Positions 47,698-62,100 of a stretch of DNA of 64,000 nucleotides are shown one piece after another (position 1 is the first letter of the stretch; each line of letters opens with the position of its first letter). Source of the stretch: Moringa oleifera (lineage: Eukaryota > Streptophyta > Magnoliopsida > Brassicales > Moringaceae); assembly GCA_021397835.1 (NCBI GenBank), contig JAJFZO010000256.1, positions 2,898,501 to 2,962,500 on the forward strand, read 5' to 3'. The translations under genes and the position numbers were made by a program. A model generated the notes under the pieces. That model made no database searches. It saw only the letters and a list, made by a program, of their open reading frames with translations, and was not told the origin of the DNA.

Positions 47698-49220
47698 AAG
47701 GCATCTTATTGCAAGGGATATCATAATGAATTTTCTTTCTTCATCAATAACAAAATTTTATTAAAATTGAATATTATTTAAATTTTCAAAAAATAATTTA
47801 ACTTTTAATTTTTATCTTGAAATTTAAAATATTTTGCAACAAATACTAATAAAAAATAATCAAATTAAATTTTATCAAAATATTTAAATTAAAAATTTTG
47901 TATTAAATTTTTGATTTAAAATTTTTAAATAATATTTACTTTTTAATATTTTTGTGCTTATGAGATGTAAGACGTTCAAAGTTACTACAAGAAGAATTTG
48001 CTAGCTTAAAGATGACTCAAAAGAAAAAAAAAAAAAAAGACAACCAAAAGATAACTCAAAAAATTTACTAACTCACTATAACTCAAAAAACAATTCAAAG
48101 AAAAGACTTCAGCAAGTTTTAAAAATCTTCTATAAATAATAAGGGAAAAAGTTCCAAACATAGAGCTCTCTTTCCTTCGAAAGTTCTTTTGTATTAGTAA
48201 ATACTTTCTTTTTTATAAATTAAAGGTTGAAGCTTGAAAAGCTTTCTATAAGTACTCTAGTTTTATGTAATTTTAATATCATATATGTTTTTAATACTAA
48301 GCTTTTTATTCGTATTCTTTATTTTAAGTTTTAATTTTTTAATGCTTTCAAATTAGTATTTATTTTAAACTTTAATGTTATAACCTGAGTTTTCATTTGG
48401 TATCAAAGTCAAGATAATATTAAGATCAAATCTAGTTAAGGAAACCATAGGAAGGAATAAGTTTGATATGAATACTAGTGTTGGTCAGCCTGAAAGAAAC
48501 TGTTGGTTAGCCTCAATAAAAAAGTAGTCTCGATACTATGAAAGATTAAATTTACTAATTCGACATGTTAATTAATTAGAATGGTTTTAGATTGCCAAGG
48601 TTAAGGCAAGCGAATTCTGCTCTGCTCACAATAATAATTTAGAATATGATTTATAAATATAAAATTCTGAAGACTTAGTCAATAGTCAAGATGTCAATAT
48701 AGATTAATGGAATAAGACTTATAAAATTGGTCCATATCGAAACAAGATATCAAAACTAAATATCAAATAGGATCTTTTAAACTAACATAAGATTATTCAA
48801 TAAAAATAATAAAATAATAATATCAATTAATAATGAAAATCAAATAATTCAACTATGCAATAGGAATACAATAGGATAATTTATACCAAATTATAGATAT
48901 TTATATATAGGATTAGTCCAAGTAACTGTAAAACCTATGCATAATAGAACTAAACATTCCGATACTCTTATGCTTAAGGGATGCAAGATGTTTAAAATTT
49001 TTAAATTCATTATTAACAACAATATAATCCAATTTAGCAAATATACAAATATACTTCAAATGTTATCTAAATTTTTCAGTAAACTCCAAGACCCACATAA
49101 AAGTCTTATTGCAAGAGATATCATAATGAATTTTTCTTTCTTCATTGATAACAAAATTTTATTAAAAATAAATATTATTTAAAATTTGAAAAAAATACTT
49201 TAACTCTTAATTAAAACATT
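47698..49220. repeat. ~120-bp direct repeats flanking the LTR-like remnant
   Basis: A segment starting tcttattgcaag(g/a)gatat and containing cataatgaattttctttctt and aacaaaattttatta occurs at about 47698-47830. It recurs in the same orientation at about 49098-49220, with modest divergence. The LTR/PBS remnant lies between them. Confidence 0.7.
47953..48410 (+). mobile_element. LTR-retrotransposon remnant (one LTR plus primer-binding site)
   Basis: The segment from TGTGCTTATGAG (47953) to TTTTCA (48395) has LTR-like organisation: a TATAAATA box at 48131-48138, then a leader, then a CA end. Two bases later comes TGGTATCAAAGTC (48398-48410), close to the plant initiator-tRNA-Met primer site TGGTATCAGAGCC. 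No gag or pol is recognisable in the following ~550 bp. The 5' limit is a guess from the TG rule. This fits a degraded Copia-type or non-autonomous element. Confidence 0.5.
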
Positions 49221-50138
49221 TTTTAAAAAATACTAATAAAAAACAATCAAATTAAATTTTATCAAAAATGTAAAATACAAGTAAAAATATTTTAAAATTT
49301 TTGAATATTGAAAATATTTTTTAAAATATATAATTTTAAAATTTTTTAAAAATTATAACAAATAATTAGTAAATAAAAATTATTTAAAATAAAATATAAA
49401 ATTTGTTTGAATCAATTTTTAGATATTTTATTGATAAAAATATATATAAATTTTCATAGTATTTTTAAGTTTAATTTAATTATTTTTATCAATTATTACT
49501 TGTTTAAAAATATTTTTAAATTAAAAATATTTTTAAAATTTTAAATATTTTTTTATTTTTTGTTAAATTAATAAAATAATAATAATAAATTTTATAAAAT
49601 TTTAGTGTTTAGATATATTACTCATCAAATTTTTATATTTAAAAATAATAAATTAAATTCTTATTTAATTAATTTTAATACCTAAAATAAATAATAATAT
49701 TTAATTTATTATTTTTAAATATAAAAATTTTATTAATAATATAATTTTATAAAATTTTTATTTAAACTGTTTCGGTATCATAAAAACGGGTTTAATTAAT
49801 TTTTATTTTTTGTTTTTTTTTTTTATAAACAAAAACAATTGATCATGCGAAATTCCCTGAGGACGAATTCATCCCTGACAGGGAAAGTTTCCATACAGAA
49901 TAGAAGACCGACTTAAAAAGTCTTCTTGTGCACATCAGATTCTTAATTCTGTCAAGCTCGGAACTTTTTCTCAATTTCTCCCTCTCTCTTGCTCTTGATG
50001 GAAGGATCGATCTTCCATCACGGGCTCCATTTCCTTCCATTCAAAGCCCTACTTTCATCTCACAAACCTTAATTTCTCCGTTTCACCCTGAATTTCAATT
50101 AACTTGATCATTCAATTGAGTCTTCCAAGGGAAATAAG
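49221..50138 (+). promoter_or_regulatory. AT-rich DNA followed by the promoter and leader of ATG2
   Basis: AT-rich to about 49850, then balanced composition. A pyrimidine-rich block (tttctccctctctcttgctc) at about 49973-49992 is of the type found near plant transcription starts. A probable 5' UTR then runs up to the ATG at 50139. No TATA box was convincingly placed. Confidence 0.45.
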
Positions 50139-53100
50139 ATGAATTTCCCGTGGAATATTGCGAAATCCGCTGAGGGTATGTTCTCGCAGTGGGCAGTGAA
50201 GAGTATATGCAAGTTCGTGTTGAAGAAGAAATTGGGGCAATTCATATTGGGAGATATCCACCTTGGCCAACTCGATGTGCAGCTCAGAGAAGGCACCATC
50301 CAGCTATCCGATCTCGCTCTTGACGTCGATTCTCTGAATGAGAAGGTAAGGGTTTTTCTTAAGTGATTTTTGGGTTTTTTCTGAGTTTTTTTTTGGTTGA
50401 GGAAGTGTAACAAGGAGTAAGGAATATAATTATGGGGAACATTTGGTTCTGATGTCGTTAACAGGGAGTTAAGTTTGCAGAATTACTGCCTTATGGTTTG
50501 GCTTCTTTATTTATTTTGTGGGGTAATGTTGTTAAAGTTGCTTTATTTTATGGAAGTTTTGGTAGTCTAATTTCCTTTTTCAGCGTTTTGAGGGGCTGAT
50601 TAGGCTCAGTTGACTGGAGGGCTTTTGTAATAATTTCCTGCACCTAGAAGTATGATTGTTAGTTAAGTTCAAGCAAAACAAAACAAAACAAAACAAAAGA
50701 TGGGTGAGAAGGAAAACTTACATGGAGTATTGAGGTTTCTACTTTTCTGGAATGTGAGTGGTTTTTGGTATAATTGTTGAGGCAATCATAGGAAGGAGTT
50801 TTATGCAACCATTAGAAAAGTAAAATTGTTTTTGATAATGCATAGAATTAAATGTCATATGTGGAGCTTGTAAATAAGAAGAGTTTCTTGAATATAAATT
50901 TTGGACTGTGTTTTTGACTTCCCCTGTAGTGGCTATGTCATGGATGGAAAACTTAAGATCGTTTTATGATCACCAGAAGAAACAAGCACTTGCGCAAGTG
51001 AGAGAGCCTGTACTGGTATTATGGTACAAAGTATCATTGACTGGGAAGTCAAGTGGCACAAAGTATTTGCAGAAGCCATTTTAGATAACATATTAGCATT
51101 ACGTTACAAAGCTGTGAACTATGCTTGCCTATGAGGGCCCAAGTTTTTCATTGCTAAGGAAATTGTTCTTATATCTATGTTGTATGTCAAGTGCACTTTC
51201 TTCAGCTTCTAATAGTTTGCATTGAATATGGTTTAAGCTACTGTATGAATATCTGGTTCAGAGAAAGCAGCTCTAGAACCAATTCAACTTTATAAATTGG
51301 CTGTTACTGAGTATAGACTTTGAACTTAGTGGGCTGAGTTATGTGTTTTTAATGCAAGAATCAAAATATGATATTTAATGGTTTGGAGTTCTGCTGGGGC
51401 TCTAGGGGTTGCTGGTGTCTTTTTTTTTTTTTTCATTACTTTTGGAATTTTATTCCTTTCTTCTTTATTATTATTATTATTTTTTATAGTTATATTGTGT
51501 TCTTATGTCTATTCTTTCCAGTTTGGGGCAGCAGCATCTCTGATTATAAAAGAGGGTTCAATTGGCTCTTTATTAGTGACAATGCCATGGACGGGTAAAG
51601 GTTTTGAAGTAGAGGTGGACGAACTTGAACTCATTCTTGCGCCCTGTCCGGACGGTAACACGTCAGCTGGAGATGAAACTTGCACTTCCAGCCAAGATGG
51701 TAATAATTTTATGCACCATGAGTCTGGAAACCTTGCGCATGATTTGATGGATAATGCTGGTAAATCTACATCTAGTGATGTTCATAAAGGTGTTAAGACA
51801 ATTGCAAAGATGGTGAAGTGGTTACTTACAAAATTTCATGTGAAGATAAAAAAGTTGATTGTTGCTTATGATCCATGTCTAGCGAAGGAAAAAAAAGATG
51901 TGGGTACGTCCACAGCATTGGTTCTCCGTATATCAGAAATGGAATGTGGAACTTGTGTTTCAGAAGATCCTAGTTCAAATAATGATGCAAAAGTTGATAG
52001 CTTCTTTGGTATTAGTTGCCTCACAAACTTCACAAAATTCCAAGGAGCCACACTTGACCTTCTCCAAATGGATAACATTGACAATAAACCATGCTTTTCA
52101 TGTGTTTCGGGAACATCCTTTGATGAGCCATTTACAGGATTCTGTCTGTCAAATGGTACAACTCCAATAATGACAGGCAAAGGAGGTGGCATTTCAGGGA
52201 GTTTAAAATTGAGTATACCTTGGAAGGATGGTTCCTTAGACATTCGCAGAGTAGATGCAGATGTTTATATTGATCCAGTAGAGCTGAGATTTCAACCCAG
52301 CACGATTAAATGGTTGTTACTTTCTTGGGACTCTTACAAGAATTTTGATAAGGATGGGATTGCCTGCATGCCTTGCAAATCAACTGACTCAGTCTATTGT
52401 AATAGTACTTCTCATTTCAGTTCATCAATATCTGTCTCTTCTGTGGTTCCTACTGATAAAGAGATACCTGGTTGGGGTAGCTTTTCTGCTGATCTTTCTT
52501 CTCCAAATGGCCAAGATTCAGTGCCTGAGACTATGCTACCTGTTTCCAATTTTATATCAGATTGGATACAATATTCTGTCAACATAAATCAGAAAGATAC
52601 TATTGAAGAAGTCGATTTTGGAGCAAGGTAACTATCCCTGCCTGTGATACTAATCTCCAACCAGATGCTCCGGTTATTAAAAAAAAAAAAAAAAAACAGT
52701 TGAAATTGATACTTTGAGATTCAATTTGAACATCACCCTAACTTCGGGTTTTATATAAAGTTTACTTGAGAAAGTTCTAAAACTCTTAATTTTGTTTTTA
52801 AATCATGATGACATAAGCTTTGTATTGTCATTTCAAATAATGATGTTACTTATTTAATGTGTTCTTTTGGGGTTTGTGTAGCATGGACCAGTTTTTTGAA
52901 TGTTTTGATGAAATGAGGAGTTCTCGATCAGCTCTAGGAAGCAGTGGGATGTGGAACTGGACAGGTTCTGTTTTCACTGCAATAACTGCTGCATCTAGCC
53001 TTGCTTCTGGATCTTCACATATTCCTTCTGGTATGTGTACTTTCTTTAATATCAGAAATTTCCTGTATCAAAATTTGTTCATGTCTTGCATTTTTGTTTT

Positions 53101-56100
53101 GCTAATTTTGATGTGCTCGCATTGTGTAGTTTCTTAGCTAAATACTGTGGGTTTATATCCCTGTAGTATGTCTAATTATTGATGGTCTCAGGGAGTGTAT
53201 AGATTTCTTGTTCTTAGATTGCGTATTGGTGTTTCTTGTTAAAGGCTAATTGTTTTGCATTGTACTTTTGTTATGTATGTTGTTCATGCAGGCTAGCTGC
53301 TGGAAACAGGCAGGTTAGGCAAGGGATTGAAATTTTGCTTTTAAATTTTCATGTACATGGGCTTTAAGTATGGTCTCTTACTTGGCTGTGCCACAGAAGT
53401 TTTGAGATTCTGTGCATTGACCACCTTAGATATACCCTAGCCATTTGCTTATGGTTACATAGTTTACGTTTTGTGTTAATATCTGTTTGTATTTTGCATG
53501 TCTTAGAATCCATTTGCGTCTAACTTGAATTGGTCTTCTTTGGCATGTTTGCAGAACACCAACATGTTCAAACTAATCTCCAAGCAACTATTGCTGGAAT
53601 CTCAATTGTGCTCTCCTTTTATGATGAGGGCAATCAAAAATGTGATGGTATGGGTGTTAATTATGTGGGTGCAGAATGCAGAGACATACTTGTCTCTATA
53701 CAGGTAATAAATCAAAAAATTATGCTTGGAGCTTTTCCTGCCCTTCATTTATTATTGTCTATTCTCTACATTAACTTATACCGTTTGGTAAGGTCAACAG
53801 GTATGTCCTCAGGAAATGAGTTTAGAAGGAACAATGAAGTACATTGAAGTTGCTGATTACTTATGCAATGAAAATGATGTTTTGGACTTTGACTTTCGAG
53901 GGAGTAATACCAACATTGAGTCTCGAACTGAGTTGATTAAGAATCTTCAAGCTCAAGTTCAAGGTGTTCTCCCCCAGTTTATCTCTTGTGTTCAAGATCC
54001 TGAGTCTGACAAATCAAGTGGACCGGTTGGTGATGCTTTTTTGTCTGCAAACAATGATGCTAGTAAAACAATGTTGCTTAGAGCTTTAGGTGTCACTCAT
54101 TTCCGATTTACTGTCAATTCCAAATCATCAGATGGCAGTTTAACAGGCCCCAAATTGTTTTCATTAAATCTTCCACCATTCATATTTTGGTTGGACTTTC
54201 ATTTGGTAAATAAGGTACTGAACCTCCTCGAAGAAGTCGGAAAATCTGTTGAAATATATAAAAGGACTGGATTTAGTGAGAATCAGGGTTCATCCTATGG
54301 GAATGAGAAAAGAGCTCCTGGTCCTGGCATTAGAACCCTATCTTCAGCTGAAACTTTGCGAGGTAATATATCAATTCCCACTGCAAGGTTAATTATGTGC
54401 TTCCCTTTTGAGAGTGGCAAAGAGACTGGACACAGCTATCCTTGGGATCAATTCATTGCTTTCGATATTTTGTCTCCAGCTAGTTCGAACCAGGGCATAA
54501 ATCATAATGCTAGTCCAGTGTTAGATGGATGTCGACAGAAAACATTTATTTCATCAGCCCCATGTTCTTTGCACATAAATGTTGGTATTCTTGACATGTA
54601 CTTGGTTACTTCTGCTTGTGAAGGTGATGCCAAAACTAACTCCTGCAACACACAGAGGAAACTCTCTTCTTATAAAGTTTTGTCTGTTGGCAACAGGGAG
54701 GGGAATCCTTCTGTTATTAGCTTGCTTTGGCAAGAGGGTATTGTGACTGGCCCCTGGATTGCTGAGAAAGCCAAGTTCTTAGCTACTTTAGAAGAGTCCA
54801 CGAGTAGAAATAAATTCAATGGAAAAGGTTATGAGTTTGCCACTGTAACAGCTGTGAAAGATCTGGAAGATACATATTCTCAGACCCGGGAAGAGATAAT
54901 TTTGAGCTCTAAATTTTGCCTGCATTTTCGTCTATCTCCTGTTACAATCCAGCTGGGTACTTCTCAATATAGACATCTTCATTGTCTTTTGGATCAAATA
55001 AAAAATGGTTTATCCCCTGTGGCTGGTGATGCAACCAGTGGCCGGAAAGAATCTTCTCAGTCACAATCCTCAATTCTTCTGGAATGTGATTTTGTTGAAA
55101 TTTTAATTAGACCAGAAACTAAAAAAAGTGTGAGACGTTCAATTCAAAGTGAACTTCCTGGATCATGGGAGTGTTTAAAACTTAGAATTAAGAAGTTTGA
55201 TTTGCTATCTGTCTCAAATATTGGAGGTATATGTGGTGCTGATTTCTTTTGGCTAGCTCACGGTGAAGGTGAATTATGGGGTTCTGTCACTACAATGTTG
55301 GATGAAGAGTTTCTTTTGATTTCATGTAGCAACTCTACCTTGAAACGTGGGGATGGAGGAGGTTCAAATGCCTTATCTTCTAGGTTGGCTGGTTCTGATA
55401 TTATACTTCTACAGGAGCCAGAAAATTTACATGATTATACATCTATGACTATCAGATGCAGCACTATTCTAGCAGTAGGTGGTCGTCTGGATTGGTTGGA
55501 GGTGATAGCATCCTTTTTCAGTAAGCCCTCTCCTGAAACTGAACAAGCAGTTAACAATAGTCAGCAGAAGGGGGATGCAGATGCACCTCGTGGGGCTTCT
55601 TTTATTCTTAACTTCGTTGATGTTGGATTGAGTTATGAGCCCTACATTAAGAACCTGGTGAGTCAGAGTGTATTGCATCGTTCTAGTTCCAATATATCAA
55701 ATGCGAAGGAAGAAATGGGCGAGCCGTATGTTGGTTGCCTGTTAGCTGCATCTTCCTTGAAATTTTCCAGTACAACTGTGGCAGCTTCCATGAGTGACGA
55801 TTATAAGATTAGACTGCAAGATGTTGGTCTTCTTCTTTCTACAGTTTTGGAGCCTGAGAGACTTGGTGGCACTTACAGTGTAGAATATCTTTCTGAAACT
55901 GGTTATGTTAAAGTTGCTGAGGAGGCACTAATTGAAGCAACCTTGAGAATGAACTGTAGTGATGCCCTCCTTTGGGAGTTAGAATGTCCCAAATCTCACA
56001 TTTGCATTGAAACTTGCAGTGACACCATGTCTGGTCTGATTCGCTTGGGTGCCCAACTGCAACAGTTATTTGCCCCTGATGTTGAGGAATCAATTGTGCA

Positions 56101-59100
56101 CTTGCAGACTCGGTGGAATAATGTGCAGAAAACACGGGAGAGAAATGACTTAAATGACGAAGGCGGAGTCGCCAGTGATGATTCAGGCTCTCAAATGCAG
56201 AGTTTAAGTGTAGATCCGATGAATGAGTCTCAAACGGTTGGTTTGATGAATGAGATAAGCGAAGATGCATTTCACTTAGATGGGAGTTCAACTTGCCAAT
56301 TTAATTTGGAGTCACAAAACCGTAGGTCACTTGATCAAAGTTTTCTTGAAGAGGCTAGCTTAAACTTTGAAAGTCCCAATGCTTTGTCTTATGATCTGTC
56401 TGTTAATGGGTCAGCAGCTGTGGCAGGACAACAAAGTGGCCAGGCATCATTTCTAGAAAATGATTACTTGCCTGAACTGATAGAAAGTTATTGTTTATCT
56501 GATTTACGTCCTCTGTCAGGGTTATCGGCAGGCAGGGAAATATCAGGCAGAAATCAGAATCTAGGAAGTGGAGATCTTGGAAGAGGAAGTAGTGGTTGGT
56601 ATGGGGATTCCTCTTTAAGAATTGTAGAAGATCACATTCGAGAAATAAGTGAACACAATGGCATGAAACAATTTCCAGATTGGAAGTCTTCATCTGATGA
56701 CTTTGCAAGATCTGATGAGTTTGGAAGTGCTATGGGACGTGTACTTCTTAAGAACATCAACATCAGATGGAGATTGTATGCTGGTTCTGACTGGTGTGAC
56801 TCAATGAAGAACAATGACTTCTCTGCAGGTATCAGTAGAAGGGATGCCACTGTGTGTCTAGAGCTTGCATTATCTGGGATTCAGTGCCAATATGACATTT
56901 TCCCAGCTGGTGGAATATGTGTCTCAAGGCTCTCTCTTTCAGTCCAGGATTTTCATGTTTATGATAGGAGCAAGGCTGCACCTTGGAAGCTGGTAATGTT
57001 TAAATTTTGCGGTAGAAAAAAAGTGATCTACCAGTCTTATTTTGCAAGAACCTCTTTTGAAAATTGTTTTTAATTAAATTGGAAGGTGCTAGGATATTAT
57101 AATTCAAAAGATCATCCTAGAGAATCATCTTCGAACGCATTCAAGCTGGACTTAGAAGCTGTGAGACCTGATCCTTTAACCCCTCTTGAGGAGTACCGGT
57201 ATGCTAGCTGTCTAATTTTACTTTCTGAATTTTTCTTCTTCCAGTTCAAAAGTCGTGGTACCTTGATGATTGAACTTTAATTTGTGAGTGAGCTTATTTA
57301 TTCGTAGTAATTTGCTTCAAACTTCTTGGGGAAAAAAAAAAAAAAACCACTTGCTATTCTCATTGTCAGTGTTAGTGAGTCCTGGGTAGGAATATCTGAC
57401 GTGGACACTGATCCAAATGTCTGGTTGCAAAAATTTTAAATTCAAGATATGGGCATGGGGATCTAAAGTCAGACAGTGGAAACTGGGATCCGCTCAATCT
57501 TGTTGAAAACAAGGAATTCCTCATCTGTGTAATAAAACAAATACATCATGTTCCCAGTGAAGGGAAAGGGGAAAATGGAATCATGCAAGCTATTGTTTAA
57601 CATTGTTGCCGTTACTTGTTTGCTTAGAGCTACAGACCAACTGAGGTTTTTTATGTTATAATGTTCCATTTTCAGTCAGTTCGGAAAATACTAAAATAAT
57701 TGCTTCTACCCCTAGAAGATAATTGCTAGCAACTGTTACCCGTAACCGAGACCAATATTCTAGTTTTGACATTTCAAAAGAAAATCATAACTTGTTGCAC
57801 AACATTGTCTATTCTATTGTTAAACTCCAATGTATTTTAGTTTTAGAATAATTAATCATATGGAGTATAAGATTTTATAATGAAATTTTGCTCATATGGT
57901 ATTGGTAGACTTGAAAGACATCTATGTTCAAAGATGTGATGCACAAGGGTTAAATCAAGGATAGGGGTTAAATCAAGGATAGATATCATCTTTAGTCACC
58001 TCCTTTACCTTCTTTAGTCACTGTGCCTGTTCCTATCTCATTTTCCAGATTTCAGCTGTCTCTCTCTCTCCCTTTTTTTTTGGGTTTTTGGGCTTCTCAA
58101 GGTTTAAACTGTTCTCTATAATAAGTTGTCAGCCTTCTCTTTCTTCTCGTTCTTTAAATGCTGTTAAACTGAAGTTGTGTTGCCTTGTCCAACTTTCATT
58201 TTGTACCAGTACCTGTGTTGTGTTGGCACAGGCATCTTTGAATAAACGGCTGAGTTTGAGTGAGATGGTATATGAGCATCAAAAATCATAATTAATTTGA
58301 TTATAAATAGATTTCATTTGTTTATTTCAACTTTTAAACCTATATTCTTCTATTTATGTCCAATTAAAAGTATCAGACTTGAGTTGAACCTGAGGACTTA
58401 ATTTAAACTAGTAATACTTATTCAGTTATTTGGTCCACAAAGTTACCTTATATTCTTCCCCATTTAATGCAGAGAGTCTAATGAAATGGGGTAATTTTAG
58501 TTCTTATCCTGTATTGTTTTTTTGGACCTTGCGATTCCCAAACTTCTGATTGCTTCTAATATCTGAATTAAAACACGAAAAAAACTGGGACTAGATTTGT
58601 TGGGCAGGCATGTACTGCTCCTTTGTAATTTCCTTGACAGACTAAAAGGGAAGCAAGGCAGCCTATGGATCAGTGGTCTGCAGTCTACTCTGTTTTAAGG
58701 AGATGTTTGCTCTTTTTTATCTTTCTGTTTTGATATCTTCTGGATCTCATATTTCATCTTTTCAGGTTACGTGTTGCTTTCCTTCCTATGCTGTTGCATC
58801 TTCATCAAAGCCAACTTGACTTTCTCATCAGTTTTTTTGGGTCAAAAGGCTCATCAGTTGACCAGTCTTCTGGTTGTCTTCAAGATTTAGGTGCTTCCGG
58901 GTTATTTCCAACCAAGAGTGATAATATTGCAGGGCATAGTTCCGTAGATGAGGCATTGCTACCTTATTTTCAGGTAAGTATTGTTGAGTTAATGTTGTTC
59001 ATTAAGTGTTATGTTGCTGAAGTGCCTCTATATTCAACCTTGGATGTGGAGTTTTATGTCCATACTATTTTAGGGTGTGAAGTACGTTTTTTTCTGATGA

Positions 59101-62100
59101 AATTCTGGAAGTGGAGAACAGCGAATAACTTATCAAAATAAAAAATATCATTCTAAGTTAAGGCATAGGTGACAAGCTGCTGCTCTGTCGATTGCCAGAA
59201 GATTTCATTATTTATTTCAATGGTATGACTTTTTTCATGAATAGTTCTGTTGTGCAATGTCAAATTCAGCAACATACTTATGATGTGATTTTGCTGGGTA
59301 AGACTCCCATTGCCCCATTTTGTTAGTCCTTTCCATTTTGGCTGTTCCATGTTGTTTATTCCTGATCTAAACTGGATAGGTAGTTGTTACTTATCATGAT
59401 GACATAATGTAATTAATATGGGATAATTTTAATATCTTCAATGTTTAAGGATAAGTACATACTTGACTTTGTGCTATTTCAAAGAGGATTGAGAAAATAG
59501 GAAGAGGGGAGTATGGTCCTTTTTTTTTTTTTCTTTAAGGGTTTGCGTTCAGAGCTTGTATTTGATTATAATCAAATTTTGTTTACTGATCAAACAAAAT
59601 TTTGTTTCAGAAATTTGATATATGGCCTATTCGTATTCGGGTTGATTACAGTCCCCAGCGCATTGATGTAGCAGCATTAGGTGCTGGAAAATATGTGGAA
59701 CTTGTGAACCTTGTTCCTTGGAAGGTAAAATGCAGCATTTGTGCAGAGATACTCTTGGCGAGATTTGGGAACCTGGCGTTCTGATCTCAAATGAATTTTA
59801 TGCAGGGGGTTGTGCTACAGCTGAAACATGTACATGCTACTGGCATTTATGGCTGGGGCAATGCATGTGAAGTAATATTAGGGGAGTGGTTGGAAGATAT
59901 ATCCCAAAATCAGGTTCTTGTGGCACTCACTGTACCTCTTGAGAGCATTAAGAGTCTGTTGGCTGTTTGGCAAACAGTGCATATTGATATTAGTTTATTG
60001 TTCTAACAATACATATTATAATTTAGATTCATAAAGTTTTGCGTGGGATCCCTACCATCCGGTCTCTGTTTGCTGTTGGTAATGGTGCGGCGAAGTTGGT
60101 TTCTCTGCCAGTTGCAAGCTACAGGAAGGATCAGAGGCTACTGAAGGGAATGCAAAGAGGTATCCTGTGGAGCCAAACTCTTGTTTTATGTACATACTTT
60201 TATCATGTACAATGATGTTAATGATCTATAAAACCTGATATTGTTAGCAAAGCTAATCTTAGTGTCATGATTATAATATTTATGTATTTTATGTACATAC
60301 TTTTATCATGTACAATGATGTTAATGATCTATAAAACCTGATATTGTTAGCAAAGCTAATCTTAGTGTCATGATTATAATATTTATATATGTGTATGTGT
60401 GTGCGCGTGCGTACGTGCGTGCATACATCTTTTTATTCTACTCTGTTGTATTTTTTTTTAGTGATCGAGTTTAATGATCTTTAGAGGCAGAGACATATTC
60501 TCTTTGGCTAAGCTAATCTTTGTCTTTCCTTAAATGAAGAGATCTTTTCTGCTCAAAGTGCTATACCCAGTTTCTGCTTTTCAACTTGATGTATAGTGGT
60601 GCATTTCATCCTTTGCTTCAAAACATCATATTGTGATTGTCTTTGCTCTTCTAATTCTGTCATTTGTTTTCGTTAAGTTAACTAGGCCATTACATCCCTA
60701 ACCACTGTGCTTTGTTTGTGTCACCATTATGGGGACTACTTGAGCAGCTGAAGTTGTCCATGTATAGTTAATCTGTGCTGCGGGAAATTTAATAAATTCA
60801 CCTAGAGCTGCAGAGCCTGGTTAGGCAAAGCTCTGTTCTTGTCTTGTCCATGCTAGTATTTTGGTGGCCATGGTATTGTTGTATTGATGTCAGTGGTCCA
60901 ATGGGTATCATTACCAATTTAAAATGCTGCTGATTTGCTTCTTTTTTTTAATCAGAAAAAAGTATGTATTTATGTCATATCTACATGGCACCAGCGAGGT
61001 GCATCCACAATACATGTATAATTGGATTTTAAGAGCATTGGACTGTTAAGTAGACCTGACCGCTGTTCGGTTCAAACTGATGAACCGAACCGTAACCTTA
61101 AGGTTTTGAACCGAATCGGAACCGGTATAAACGGTTTCGGTTTTAAACCGTAACCGAAACTATTTTAAAAATGGTTCGGTTACGGTTCATATAAATTTTG
61201 AACCGGAACCGAAACCGACGGTTCAAAACCGACGGTTTCGGTTCGGTTTCTAATTAAATTAATTTTTAAAATATTAAAAATTTTAATTTAAAAATCAATT
61301 TTAAAAATTTCAAAAATAATTTTAATTTTAAAATATATATTTCAATAAAAGTATGATTATTTTTATTTTTAATTTTATTAAAAATTTAAAATAAAAATAA
61401 AAATAGTATATTTATAATTAAAATATAAACCAAAACCAAAACTGAACCGAAACTTGAACCGAATCTGAACCGCTTTTGAACCGGACTTTAACCGGAACCG
61501 TAACTTAACGGTTTCGGTTCCGGTTCATTCTAATCACGAACCTTGAACCGACGGTTCGGAACCGAAACCGAACCGAACCCGAACCGTGGTCAGGTCTACT
61601 GTTAAGTGGTCTGTGATAGGCAGAGGGAGTTTGGTGGATGCCACAGTCTGAAAACAATATATACATATATAAGTACATATATAAATACTTATATAATTCT
61701 GCTCATTTACAAAACATTGTCCCGTTACCTGCAACTTCAAAACCTTAACCCATCTATTTTTATAGACCAATACTGGGGTGTCCCTCAAAAGAGCTCAAAT
61801 TCCTCTTCCTTTACACCATCCAAAAGACCAGCTATGGAATCATAGTAATAAGTTTCCTCTTTCAAGCTCCTAAAACCAGTCTATGCAACCAACTCTCTTG
61901 CCACTTAAACCTCAGACCACCCACTGATATCCCAAAATGGCCAAGATGCTTTCCCTTTCCTATCTTGTCCACTTGCACCAAAGAAGAATGTGAAGTAATC
62001 AAGTTTCCCTGCTCCTTGTATTAATAGCATCTATTTACCATAACCTTGCCCTCATTTGTAGATTATTGATTGTTAATGGTTTTCCCCTTATCACCTCACA

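Noticed and set aside
53530..53847. Start of ATG2 exon 5 placed at an internal Met (53816)
   Set aside because: The acceptor at 53800 keeps phase 0 from exon 4, and [10 protein letters not shown] continues the protein. The Met is internal.
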